A DNA stretch of 36,803 nt from Cytophagales bacterium (lineage in GTDB: Bacteria > Bacteroidota > Bacteroidia > Cytophagales > 172606-1), in assembly GCA_030446715.1 (NCBI GenBank), contig JAUJMU010000020.1, positions 1-36,803 of the forward strand, in the 5' to 3' direction. The translations under genes and the position numbers were made by a program. How positions within the stretch are numbered: the first letter of the stretch is position 1; each line of letters starts with the position of its first letter. This document shows, in pieces, positions 26,878-35,195 of this stretch. The notes beneath the pieces were generated by a model. It was not told where the DNA came from, did no database searches, and saw only the letters and a list, made by a program, of their open reading frames with translations.

Positions 26878-27579
26878 CTACTGTTGAGGAGTCTGAGGTT
26901 TATTTTCAACCGTAACCTTGGTAGCCCCTGCCCTTGCGGTTATAACTGACTTACTTACTTCCTGAAGTCCCTTGCTCGCATAAATTTTCATGGCGGTGGC
27001 CACGTCAATGGCCTGGCTGGTCTGTTCGCTGGGCTGTGGCACAAAGCTCAGAAAGCTTAGTTGCACGCCCAGGACCGAAAGCATCTGGTTTACATTCTTG
27101 AGCAGCTTATCCTCAAAATCAGACTGACTGAAATCAACGATGTCTTCACTGACAAGAATGTCACGGGCTACTTCTTTGATCCTCTTGTCAATAACTGAAT
27201 TTTCGGCCATCTCAAAAGCTTTGCTGAAATTGGTTTCATCATCCGGATTGGAATTGGCCTTGCCTAAGTATTTGGCCTCACTCACAAATGCCCGGGCATC
27301 AATGATGCTGTAGTCATAGGTTACTTCTATATCGGCCAGCACCCGGTCCTTGAAAGTTGCCTTGAACCTGCTTTCCCCCTGCATGGGATAATCCGGAATG
27401 GTTATCTTATAGTGGCACATGCCAACGCCTTTGGGAATGGATTGCCCGGCTTTAATTACCTGTCAGTTAACGCCACAGTCGTCAGTAACCAGGGTAGTTA
27501 CATTGGACTGGGCATAATCACAAGATTGTAAAACTGCCATAAGCGCAGCAACAAAAAGCAAGGTGTTGGTTTTTTTCAT
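26878..27579 (-). pseudogene. SPFH/band-7-like lipoprotein with an in-frame TGA at codon 39
   Basis: The frame from ATG 27579 encodes MKKTNTLLFVAALMAVLQSC (lipobox LQSC, Cys20) and continues in the same frame to 26878 except for TGA at 27463-27465, between DCGVN and QVIKAGQSIPKGVG. Restoring TGG (Trp) gives a 233-residue lipoprotein. The C-terminal 180 residues are open: IPDYPMQGESRFKATFKDRV, VLADIEVTYDYSI, a helical middle, and LSVLGVQLSFLSFVPQPSEQ, a pattern like SPFH/prohibitin domains. The first ATG after the stop (27420) would give a protein without a signal. The small membrane-protein gene upstream ends 1 base before the ATG, so they form an operon. Family assignment is by pattern only. 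Confidence 0.7.
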
Positions 27580-27580
27580 T

Positions 27581-27790
27581 TCAGGAGTTCCTGTATTGGT
27601 GGATGAATCTGAGGGCACGGAAAATCAGCCAGGCAAACAGGACTGGTAATAAAAGCATCATTCCATTGGTGAACAGGGTGCCGGCTGCGTAATACCTGCC
27701 GGCAATAAAAACCTGATACCAGTTATAGAGACCGGAGAGATACCCCAGCACCAGGATGGATGACAGCACCAGTTTCAGGAAGGTGTACAA
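27581..27790 (-). CDS. Small two-helix membrane protein
   Basis: 69 residues, starting at TTG 27790; no ATG is available in frame downstream of an upstream TAA. Seen: two hydrophobic segments (LKLVLSSILVLGYLSGLYNW and GMMLLLPVLFAWLIFRALRF) and a short basic C-terminus. No family recognised. Its stop codon is one base from the start of the SPFH-like lipoprotein gene, so they are cotranscribed and may act together at the membrane. Confidence 0.6.
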   Translation of the reverse strand: MYTFLKLVLSSILVLGYLSGLYNWYQVFIAGRYYAAGTLFTNGMMLLLPVLFAWLIFRALRFIHQYRNS

Positions 27791-28847
27791 GGCAGAAAGT
27801 TTGGCTGATGGATAAAATTAATGAATGATTCCGAAGTTTCACTTTCGGTGGAGAGGCGTTGCCTGTAATGTTTCAGGGATAAATTAATGCCTCCTTTATG
27901 CGCTGAATTATATCCACTGATACTTCTGCGAAGGTTACGGTTTTCCGGATACTGAAGCCCCCTTTCAGCTCCTTCACCACGCCGGCCTTTTGCCGGAGAA
28001 ACTGCTGATCTGAATTGGCGGGGACATGCCTGTTGCTTTTTCATCGCGATGCGTCCATGACTGAGTTGATCCGATCCAATGGCTGCTCCCTTTCCACTTC
28101 TGCAAAGTCAGCCAGAATATTGAGAATCCTTATCAAGGCCTGATTCTTTTTGCGCTGGTGGCCATTGACGGCAGGCCTCTTTTTCTGGATGATTGTGTCC
28201 CTCAGCCTCAATAAAGTCAACTATGATCTGCCCGGCGTCACTGGCATTTCTCCCTCGGCGGGAAGGCTTTCAGGAGATTGGTTCGGAGATTTTCCCTGCC
28301 GGGAAAAGTTGAAGATCTGATCTGGCCCGGGATGTTCACTTTCCTCCTCCATGCCGGATAAAGAGCATGGAATTTAAGTATATTCTTTTGCTGGGTTTTC
28401 TGCCGGTTGTCCTGATTGGCGAACTCATCCTCAAAGATCTGGCGTGGCGGAAATCTTCCGAACGCAGGCAAAAGAGGTCAAAAGATCAGTAAGCTTTCAT
28501 TCAGTAGAGGTCCTTGTCCTTCACTCCACATTTTTATTTTCTGGTAAAAGCACAAAAGTTTACTTCCTGACTCTCCGGAAGGGTTATGGCAACGGGACTG
28601 GCCTGATAAACCGGCAGTGTAGATTGGTCACATATCTTTGGAGGGGCTGGTTTCACCCGGTTTTCGGCTTATCCTGCTATCTCTCTGTACCAGGCGGAAC
28701 CGAGGTGAAACGGATACTGCCTTCCGGAAAAGCGCGGATGCTTCCGGTCAGGACCCAACTATTGTTATTTTGCGAAAGCCAGTCAGGATACGGTACTGGA
28801 AGCGGATAAATAATGTTGTCTTTTCCGGTGCTCTTAACGCCTCCGGC
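27791..28847. other. Low-coding-density stretch, no clear gene apart from a 41-codon ORF
   Basis: All six frames were considered. Several open frames of 70-120 codons exist, but their composition looks like chance. On the minus strand around 27880-28170 a broken frame (containing ADFAEVEREQPLDRIN and VVKELKGGFSIRKTVTFAEV, with a TGA between) could be a decayed small gene, without a recognisable family. The only plausible small gene is at 28367-28492. Confidence 0.35.
28367..28492 (+). CDS. Candidate 41-residue single-pass membrane protein
   Basis: ATG to TAA encodes one hydrophobic helix (FKYILLLGFLPVVLIGELIL) followed by a strongly basic tail (WRKSSERRQKRSKDQ). The inside-positive layout is typical of real small membrane proteins. 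There is no family and no clear promoter, and coding evidence is limited to composition. Confidence 0.3.
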   Translation: MEFKYILLLGFLPVVLIGELILKDLAWRKSSERRQKRSKDQ

Positions 28848-29099
28848 TCAGGATCTCCTTTTGGAGAGGATACGGTCCTCAATGAATTTTTTCATCAGCA
28901 GAAAAGCGCCTGCCGACAACTTGCCGTTCCGGAAGTCCTCCCGGATGCAGACCAGCATTGCTGAGAGTTCCGCTTCCGAAAGCGCCATAAACCGGCGTTG
29001 TCCCTGCTGCTGCAGAATTGCTTCCTGCTGTTCCTTGTCAATCACTTTTTCCCTGTCCATAGCAAACAGTGCTAACAGGGCAAACGAAACCGGTTCCAT
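28848..29099 (-). CDS. Candidate 83-residue hypothetical protein
   Basis: The part from ATG 29099 (MEPVSFALLALFAMDREKVI...) has protein-like composition with amphipathic helices and no cysteine-rich or low-complexity runs. The open frame extends to 29309, but the upstream part looks non-coding, so the internal ATG is preferred. No family recognised. The 340 bases upstream to the START-like gene end (29100-29439) hold nothing identifiable. Confidence 0.35.
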   Translation of the reverse strand: MEPVSFALLALFAMDREKVIDKEQQEAILQQQGQRRFMALSEAELSAMLVCIREDFRNGKLSAGAFLLMKKFIEDRILSKRRS

Positions 29100-29439
29100 G
29101 GCAGAACGATAATTTTTGGAAAATAGGGTTTGAGACAGAATACCCGCAGGGGCTGACATGCGGCTGGTGTAAAAATAAGGTAAAGAAGACGGATGGACTG
29201 AGGCAGACCGCATGAATAGCCCCGCTAACCCTACACGGGAAAGAATACGATTTGATTGCAGGAGATACGCCGCAAAATAAGCGACATACCGGCTGCCAGC
29301 CTGGTTCATGGAGAGAAGAGAACCAGGAATTTCGTTTCGGAACGCAAAAATTTTACGATCAGCTTTGTCAAATCAGCCGGGCAAGCCCTTCCAGGGTTGG
29401 AGAAAACGGGCTGCAATCAAATAAATTTACCAGAACTGA

Positions 29440-30093
29440 TCAATCCGGCTCCACGGTGAAGGCTGAAGCCGCGCGGCTGTCTTTTTGTTGGCCGGATAGT
29501 TTCCGCAGGTTGGAAAAAGTCTGGTGAAGCCCGTTCCAGATAAACTTTTTCACGACGCCGTACAAAAAGTCATCCGGTACGGCCCCTACGTATTCCACCT
29601 GTACCTGTCCCCCTGCAGAGGAACAAACCTCCAGGTGCTCTGGAAATCAGCCAGCCGCTCGTATTTAACATCAACCGGGTATTTTCCGGCCACTCCCAAG
29701 GCCTCGGCCGTTACTACTTTGCTGCTTTTATCCTGCCGGACGCGCAGGCGGGCCACCAGATCACGGTTTTTGAGCAAGGGAACCTCAATGACCGAACGGT
29801 AATACAACTCTGCTTCGCTTTCTTTTCCGATCAGGTAAGACTCCTTCGTCCGGTCTACCCAGGCAGGGTATCCCTCTACGTCCATCACCAGAGCTACCAG
29901 GTTACTCAGGCTGGTTTGCAGCGTCATCCGGGCCTTTACGTACTTGATTGCTTCTTTCGTTCCCTGGCGTTCATAAACGGTAATCCCCGCGGACTCTTTC
30001 TTCCGCAACCATTTTTCGCCGGTAGTCTGCGACAAAACGGTGCCCTGCTGCCAGAAAATACATCACTGCCAGTACTGTCCCGGTCATTTTCAT
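29440..30093 (-). pseudogene. START/SRPBCC-domain exported protein with two compensating frameshifts
   Basis: Three frames join to a 217-residue product. ATG 30093 gives a signal peptide (MKMTGTVLAVMYFLAAG). Removing one base of the GGG run near 30046 continues into TVLSQTTGEKWLRKK. The long middle frame has the family pattern: GITVYERQGTKEAIKYVKAR, VMDVEGYPAWV, EVPLLKNRDLVAR and WRFVP. Adding one base near 29630 restores SAGGQVQVEYVGAVPDD and LHQTFSNLRKL up to a TGA at 29440-29442. START-like lipid-binding folds of this sort are common exported proteins in Bacteroidota. The net shift is zero, and the true span is a multiple of three. Either pseudogene or two sequence errors. Confidence 0.65.
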
Positions 30094-30330
30094 CACCTGG
30101 TTGTAGGAATGGTTTTGTGGAAGGTACCTCTTTTTCCCGTATTCCCAGGTCCGTAGTTGGCCGGGCTTGCTGCCTGAAATAAGAATAACTTTGCCGGAGC
30201 GGCTGGTTGGAATAAACCCATGCAGACAAATGGGCAAGGGCTGGTCAGCGAGTTGTTCGTCATTCGGGCAAATGCAACAGCCGGCCCATGAATGTTTGGC
30301 ACAGGGTACCAGATTGCCTTTATTCGGGAC

Positions 30331-30359
30331 TTGCAAAGTGACTTTACCATATACCTTTA
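30331..30359 (+). promoter_or_regulatory. Candidate promoter for the GH5-like gene
   Basis: TTG (30331-30333), 18-base spacer, TACCTTTA (30352-30359), one mismatch from TAnnTTTG. It lies 42 bases upstream of ATG 30402, which supports that ATG as the native start of the glycosidase. The interval 30094-30330 shows nothing else convincing. Confidence 0.35.
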
Positions 30360-30401
30360 ACCAATCCGGGCCGGTCCTCAAGGGAACGGAACCCCAAATA
30401 C

Positions 30402-31830
30402 ATGTCCCTGCACCTTCCCGGACGGCAGGAGAGCAGCCGGCCTGGATCAGAACGGCCCCCGGTGCTCCGTATTTTGTGACCGAAGCAGGCGAAAACTGGA
30501 CGCCCATCGGCTACAACGATGCCCTCACGTGGCCCGGTCTGACCGGCTTGTACCGGAGAAGGAATCTGGCGGAGGTTAAAAATTATTTTGCAAACATCCG
30601 GGCGCAGGGAGTTACCTGTCTGAGAATTATGATGGAGTACAGCCAGCGGGACCACCGTTACCTTGAGTGGCCGGCCGGAGTATTTCAGCCTCTGCTGGTT
30701 TCCCTGTGGGACGACTTGTTTGCCCTTTGCGAAGCGTACGGCATCCGCCTGCTGCTGACGCCTTTTGATTCCTTCTGGATGCGTCGCCGGTGGCGCAGGC
30801 ATCCTTACCACTCCGCCAATGGCGGTCCTGCCAGAAACTCTCCGGCTGGTTTGGGTGCCGGGCTACCAGAAGGGCGGTCGAAGAGCGGCTCGCTTTTGCG
30901 ACGAGGCGGTGGGGGAGTGGTGTCATCTTCGCGTGGGACTTGTGGAACGAAATTGATCCCCGGCTGGCGGAAGGCAGTGTGCAGGAGATAAGTGAATGGG
31001 TGGGCGGGGTAGGCACTTTTCTGCGCAATGAAGAACTGAAAGTTCATGGAAAGGCCCATCTGCAAACCGTCTCCGTTTACGGACCGCTGCTGAAAAAGTA
31101 TCCGGAACTGAATGAGGTGGTATTCCGCCACCCGCAGCTCGGTTTCGCCAGTGTTCACTTTTACGATGAGCCTGTCCGCGCTCCCAAAGATCCGGTGAAG
31201 CCCGCCTTACGGACCGGCGAACTGACCCGGCAGGCGCTGGAACAAATCACTGACGGCCGTCCTTTTCTGGATACCGAACACGGACCGGATCGGCTGTTCC
31301 GGAAGATGAGAGGCCGGATTCCCACTGACTTTGACGAGGAATATTTTCTGAACATGCAATGGGCGCACCTTGCATCCGGCGGGGCAGGCGGAGGCTTTCG
31401 CTGGCCTTACCGCCACCCGCACACCCTGACGTCCGGGATGCGGGCTGCAGCAAATACTAGCCACCTGGTCAGCGGAACTGGACTGGTCGCATTTCGAGCG
31501 GCGGCACCTGAGCCGGGAGGTCTGGTTCTTCCAAAGCACGTAAAAGCTTTGGCCTGCGGCAACAGCCGGCAGGTGCTGCTGTGGCTGGTACGGCCGGAAT
31601 ATTGCCCTGTGCCGAAGGATGGCAGCGGCGCTGTGGATCGCACCCGGATAACCCTGAAAGTAAGTACCCTCCAAAGCGGAATTTACCGGATAAGGGCGTG
31701 GAATCCCCAAACCGGAAAACAGGAATCTGATGCCCGGATTATACATTCAGGCAACGGGGAATTTGCGGTGCAACTGCCGCTTTCGCATAAGAGCCTGGTA
31801 GTGCTGGTGACCCGGCTTTCAGGAGGTTGA
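30402..31830 (+). pseudogene. GH5-like clan-A glycoside hydrolase, frameshifted
   Basis: A TIM-barrel glycosidase resembling mannanase/GH5-type proteins. The first part (30440-30830) has TPIGYNDALTWPGLTGLYRR, GVTCLRIMMEYSQRDHRYLE, ALCEAYGIRLLLTPFDSFWM and HPYHSANGGP. After a one-base deletion near 30829 the frame moves to CQKLSGWF and VEERLAFATRRWGSGVIFAW, then DLWNE (acid/base Glu), LGFASVHFYDEP, PFLDTEHGP (nucleophile Glu) and WAHLASGGAGGGFRWPYRHP, to a complete C-terminus. The ATG at 30402 (MSLHLPGRQ) is in a third frame and needs another one-base deletion near 30435. With both restored the gene is 477 codons, an exact multiple of three. No signal peptide. It converges on an intact GH1-like glycosidase. 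All catalytic residues remain, so inactivation is by frameshift only. Confidence 0.75.
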
Positions 31831-31941
31831 CCCGTGAACGGACTTTTGGGCAAAAGGCAAAGCAAGAACCACTAAAAAAATCAATAACTCTGCGGCTTTT
31901 TTAAAGGCAGATAACCAATAACCAATAACCCTTCCACAGGA

Positions 31942-33186
31942 TCAATGCCAGTTTTTTATCTGCTTTTTTTTCTGGAGGCGGTGGGCGGCATCAATTACTT
32001 CCTGCAACTCAACCGGGTCGCTGAAAGGGTCGGAGTCGAGTCGGGTTACCCGGTTAAGCTCCCGCTGCCAGCGATGGAGTTCCTCTACGTAAGACTGATC
32101 GGGCACCCGGCGTAGTCCTTCTTCGGGCACAAGGTCACAGATGCCGTTGTGGAGCCACTCTCCCGTGTGCCAGTCGGGCATGTCTACGGCCGGAAAAAGA
32201 CAGATGCCATGCAGGTCAATTCCCCGCGTGATGGCCGCAAGGGATTCCTCCATTACATCCCTCAGCCAGTCCTTTCTGCCGGCACCCATGCCGCTGGTTT
32301 CTCCGATGATCATCGGCCTGCGGTACCGTTCGTAGACCACCTGAAGCAGATCACACAGGGGTTTGATGCGGTCGTCGCCGGGCAGTAAGGCTTCATGCGG
32401 CCCGCTTTCCCGGTACTCCATCTGGCCGAAAGAGTAGTTGTTGGCCCCCACTATATCCAGAATATCGGGTGACCCGCCAAGTTCCGGGTGCTTTTTTCCG
32501 TACAAAATATCCCAGGCCAGAAAGGTATCCACGTAAGTTTCCTCCCATGCCGCCGCTGCCAGATCAGGCCGGTCTACGGGTGCCACTACCTGCACAAGCG
32601 GGTCAATATGAATCATCCGTGCCTCCGGGTCTACTTCCCGGATGGCTTTTACGCCGGCTATTGCGGCTTTGCAAAGCGAAAGACGGAAACGGAACCGGTC
32701 TTCCCGGCTCTTGCCGTAAGGGGCAACCCAACCCCATTCGCCTCCGCAAAATGAAAAGAAAGTAATTTCGTTGATCGGGGTCAAAAAATGCGGCCCCTTG
32801 ACCCGGTTGGTAACGTAGCGGGCTGCTTCCCGGCAGTAATTGGCACAAGCGGGTACAAATTCTTCCGAAAAAGGATCAAGCCGCTCCGGATAACCGTAGT
32901 GGCAGAGATCCCAGACCGGCAGTACCTGCGCCTCGTTCATGGCCTCAATCATCGGATCAATGGCTGAAAAGTCGAACCCGCTTCCCAGATCCACCATCGG
33001 CCACGGAATGCCTTCCCGGGCCACGGCAATGCCTGTATCGCGCAGCAACCGGTAATCTTCCCCGGCAAAGTGCTGGTGCCTCGTTTCTTCGATCAGGTTG
33101 CGCCGGCCCTGGTCTTTCCACATGAAAGTGGAGCATTCAAATCCGGAAATAAAGAAGGTAGGGAAAATGCCAGGGCGGTGGGTCAT
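31942..33186 (-). CDS. GH1-like (clan A) glycoside hydrolase
   Basis: 414-residue cytosolic TIM-barrel protein of the short family-1-like glycosidases. Seen: start TFFISGFECSTFMWKDQGRR like this group, AREGIPWPMVDLGSG, VLPVWDLCHYGYPERLDPF, acid/base Glu140 in FLTPINE, VGANNYSFGQMEYR, nucleophile Glu296 in PMIIGETSGMG, and a C-terminal HGICLFPAVDMPDWHTGEW. It is shorter than classical GH1 (about 450) and the WNE/ENG motifs differ (INE and GET), so substrate prediction is unsafe. The gene is intact and converges on the frameshifted GH5-like gene, 111 bp apart. The gap contains the tandem word AATAACC. The pair suggests turnover of one oligosaccharide or glycolipid. Confidence 0.82.
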   Translation of the reverse strand: MTHRPGIFPTFFISGFECSTFMWKDQGRRNLIEETRHQHFAGEDYRLLRDTGIAVAREGIPWPMVDLGSGFDFSAIDPMIEAMNEAQVLPVWDLCHYGYPERLDPFSEEFVPACANYCREAARYVTNRVKGPHFLTPINEITFFSFCGGEWGWVAPYGKSREDRFRFRLSLCKAAIAGVKAIREVDPEARMIHIDPLVQVVAPVDRPDLAAAAWEETYVDTFLAWDILYGKKHPELGGSPDILDIVGANNYSFGQMEYRESGPHEALLPGDDRIKPLCDLLQVVYERYRRPMIIGETSGMGAGRKDWLRDVMEESLAAITRGIDLHGICLFPAVDMPDWHTGEWLHNGICDLVPEEGLRRVPDQSYVEELHRWQRELNRVTRLDSDPFSDPVELQEVIDAAHRLQKKKQIKNWH

Positions 33187-33499
33187 AATTTTTTCCGGTT
33201 AATAGCCGGCTTCCTGCCGGTGTACGGGGTATATCAACCTTTGGTTTTCCCAGGTATTACCACTGACGTATGACCATCAGCCCTTCCTCTTAAGTACACG
33301 TGCAAAAGTTATCCGGTATTTTGAACGCCATGTCTTACTGACCGTCAGCTACTTATCTTCCAAACAACCAACAACTACTTAAAGGCGGGTTATCCCGGGG
33401 GCGTGAATGGCAGGAAGCAGTTGCGTAAGTTACGGGCCGGGAGGCCCTGTCAATCCTCGTCACCCGGCCGGAGCCGGGCGACTGCGGAGAGACAGACAT

Positions 33500-33540
33500 C
33501 AGCGTTAATCCGCGTCCTTATCTGCGTTAATCTGCGAGAA
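33500..33540. repeat. Dispersed CTGCGTTAATC-type intergenic repeat
   Basis: The words GCGTTAATCCGCGT, TTATCTGCGTTAATCTGCGAG follow each other. This degenerate motif recurs between genes in Bacteroidota and several other phyla. It lies in the 390-bp gap 33187-33576, which also has a GC-rich hairpin (CCCGGC-CGGA-GCCGGG near 33463-33478) and otherwise no gene. Confidence 0.55.
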
Positions 33541-33576
33541 ATAAAACAAATTCGCAGCATTACCCGTTTGTTTCAA

Positions 33577-35082
33577 CTACGCCTTTTTCATCTCCACCGA
33601 CTCGGAGTAAGTCTTACCGAAGCGGTCAGTGGCTTCTATCGTTACTTTTTTAACGTCCGGCGAAAGCCGGGCAACGTACAGGTGGTCAGTCGGCTGCGGC
33701 TCCACCCAAGGGCGGCGTTCGGGCTTTTCGGTGCCCGTGTGCAGTTCAACCGACAGCGGGTCGAGACCGGTTTCCTGCCGCATCTGTCCCTTGCGGATGC
33801 CGTCCTCGTACCAGGTGATTTTCCATTCCGGATCGGCGTTCCAGATGTTGGCCGCCAGTTCGTCGGGTTTGCCGGGATTGGTGCCGGGCAGGTAGGGCCG
33901 AAGTTGGTGGTTGCGGTCTTTGCCGGTGGGTTTGTAATACCAGTTGACCGTGCTGCCGTTTACCTCGTACACGCCGTAGCCGTTGGGCGTGCCGTCGTAA
34001 CAGATCGGGCCGCTCCACCAGGCACCGCAGACTGTGCCGTGTACGTGTTCGAGTACGCCACCCTCCGTCACCTTCTCGTTGAAGTGCGTGTGACCCGACA
34101 TGATGTGCGCCTTGTAGGGTTGCAGCATCCGGTATAGTTCCTGCCGGTTGGCTACCACGCCGCCCATCGATTCGGCTTCGTTTTTTCGTTTGGCCGCTCC
34201 CGTGAATACCGGAATGTGCAGGCTCACGATTACCGTTTTTCCTTTTTCAACCAGCGCCAGATCCTGCTCCAGCCAGTTGAGCTGTTCTTCGGGAAGGTAG
34301 CCGATGTACTGCTTGCTATTGCCGAGGAAGAATACGTCATCCAGCACCACGTAGTGTACTTCGCCGCGGTTGAAGGAGTAGTACGTAGGGCCAAAAAGGC
34401 TCTTGAAGGTATTGCCCGACAGTTCATCCGAACGGACGTCTTTGGTATCCATATCGTGGTTGCCGATCACCTGAAAGAAAGGAACACCCATCAGGGAAAC
34501 GGCTTTCTGATAGTCGGCAAACAACTCAAGATGGTCAAATACCAGGTCGCCGCATCCGATCCCGAACACCGGCCGGTCGCCGTAGGACTTTACCAGTGCG
34601 CTTACATCGGGAGCCGTCTGCTGCAGGAGCTGGTCGGCTTCGAAGCGGTTCTGAATCTGGGGATCGGCCAGGAGCAGCAGCACGTGCCGGCTGTCGTCGC
34701 TTGGATTGGGCTTCAGGTCAAAGTGGGCGGTCAGTTCGCCTTTTTTCGAGCCACCTACCCGCTGGTAAAACTGCGCCGTACCGTTGGCGTGCGTCGGAAT
34801 GGTGTACCCGGAAGGCAGGGTGATGTACACGAATTCGCGGGTGCGGTTGCTGAGCAGTTCGTAGGTGCCGCTTTCATTGGTCTGCACCACCGAGTAGCCA
34901 TCCGTAACGGGCACGCCCCTGAGGCCCTTGCCGCCGGCACTTACCTTGCCCCGGATGCGGACGGGGGATAGTTTGTGTACCGGTTCATCGGGCAGGGCAA
35001 CGGTGGCTCCGGCCGTGAAAGGCAGCCCGAGGCTGGTAGAAAACAGACCTAAGCTTTTTAGGAATTCTCGTCTGAGTGGCAT
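33577..35082 (-). CDS. Calcineurin-like phosphoesterase, three-domain secreted type
   Basis: 501 residues. Seen: N-terminal RREFLKSLG export signal (Tat-like, second Arg pair RR followed by hydrophobic FSTSLGLPFTAGATV), a beta-sandwich N-domain (RIRGKVSAGGKGLRGVPVTD, SGTYELL), the metallophosphatase core with LLLADPQIQ, GCGDLVFD, VIGNHDMD, SLHIPVF and SGHTHFNE (complete two-metal ligand set), and a C-terminal beta domain from about residue 385. This layout matches the MetallophosN/Metallophos/MetallophosC proteins common in Bacteroidota. It probably acts on phosphoesters outside the inner membrane. It lies 113 bp downstream of the SusD-like gene, but a terminator intervenes. Intact. Confidence 0.93.
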   Translation of the reverse strand: MPLRREFLKSLGLFSTSLGLPFTAGATVALPDEPVHKLSPVRIRGKVSAGGKGLRGVPVTDGYSVVQTNESGTYELLSNRTREFVYITLPSGYTIPTHANGTAQFYQRVGGSKKGELTAHFDLKPNPSDDSRHVLLLLADPQIQNRFEADQLLQQTAPDVSALVKSYGDRPVFGIGCGDLVFDHLELFADYQKAVSLMGVPFFQVIGNHDMDTKDVRSDELSGNTFKSLFGPTYYSFNRGEVHYVVLDDVFFLGNSKQYIGYLPEEQLNWLEQDLALVEKGKTVIVSLHIPVFTGAAKRKNEAESMGGVVANRQELYRMLQPYKAHIMSGHTHFNEKVTEGGVLEHVHGTVCGAWWSGPICYDGTPNGYGVYEVNGSTVNWYYKPTGKDRNHQLRPYLPGTNPGKPDELAANIWNADPEWKITWYEDGIRKGQMRQETGLDPLSVELHTGTEKPERRPWVEPQPTDHLYVARLSPDVKKVTIEATDRFGKTYSESVEMKKA

Positions 35083-35140
35083 AGGAAGGGGATGGTTGAA
35101 GTGTAGAAGTTTTAAAGGTTGAAGGGACTTTTAAACGCTC

Positions 35141-35170
35141 AATAAAACCGGTTTCAAACGCCGGTTTTTT
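35141..35170. terminator. Bidirectional Rho-independent terminator after the SusD-like gene
   Basis: AAAACCGG (35144-35151), 9-base loop, CCGGTTTT (35161-35168). It is followed by TT on the plus strand and by ATT on the minus strand, where it would end the SusD transcript. Confidence 0.6.
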
Positions 35171-35195
35171 GCAATGATCCAGGCAGTGAGTTGTT

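Noticed and set aside
27775-28044. 89-codon minus-strand open frame
   Set aside because: Basic, low-complexity composition with no family. It overlaps the TTG start of the small membrane protein, which has better support.
29971-30507. 178-codon minus-strand open frame across the START-like and GH5-like 5' ends
   Set aside because: It overlaps two better-supported genes. Only its last part (MKMTGTVLAVMYFLAAG) is meaningful, as the signal peptide of the START-like gene.
26600-31000. Integrated element with tRNA-derived attachment sites
   Set aside because: No integrase gene and no visible repeat of the tRNA-Leu 3' end downstream.
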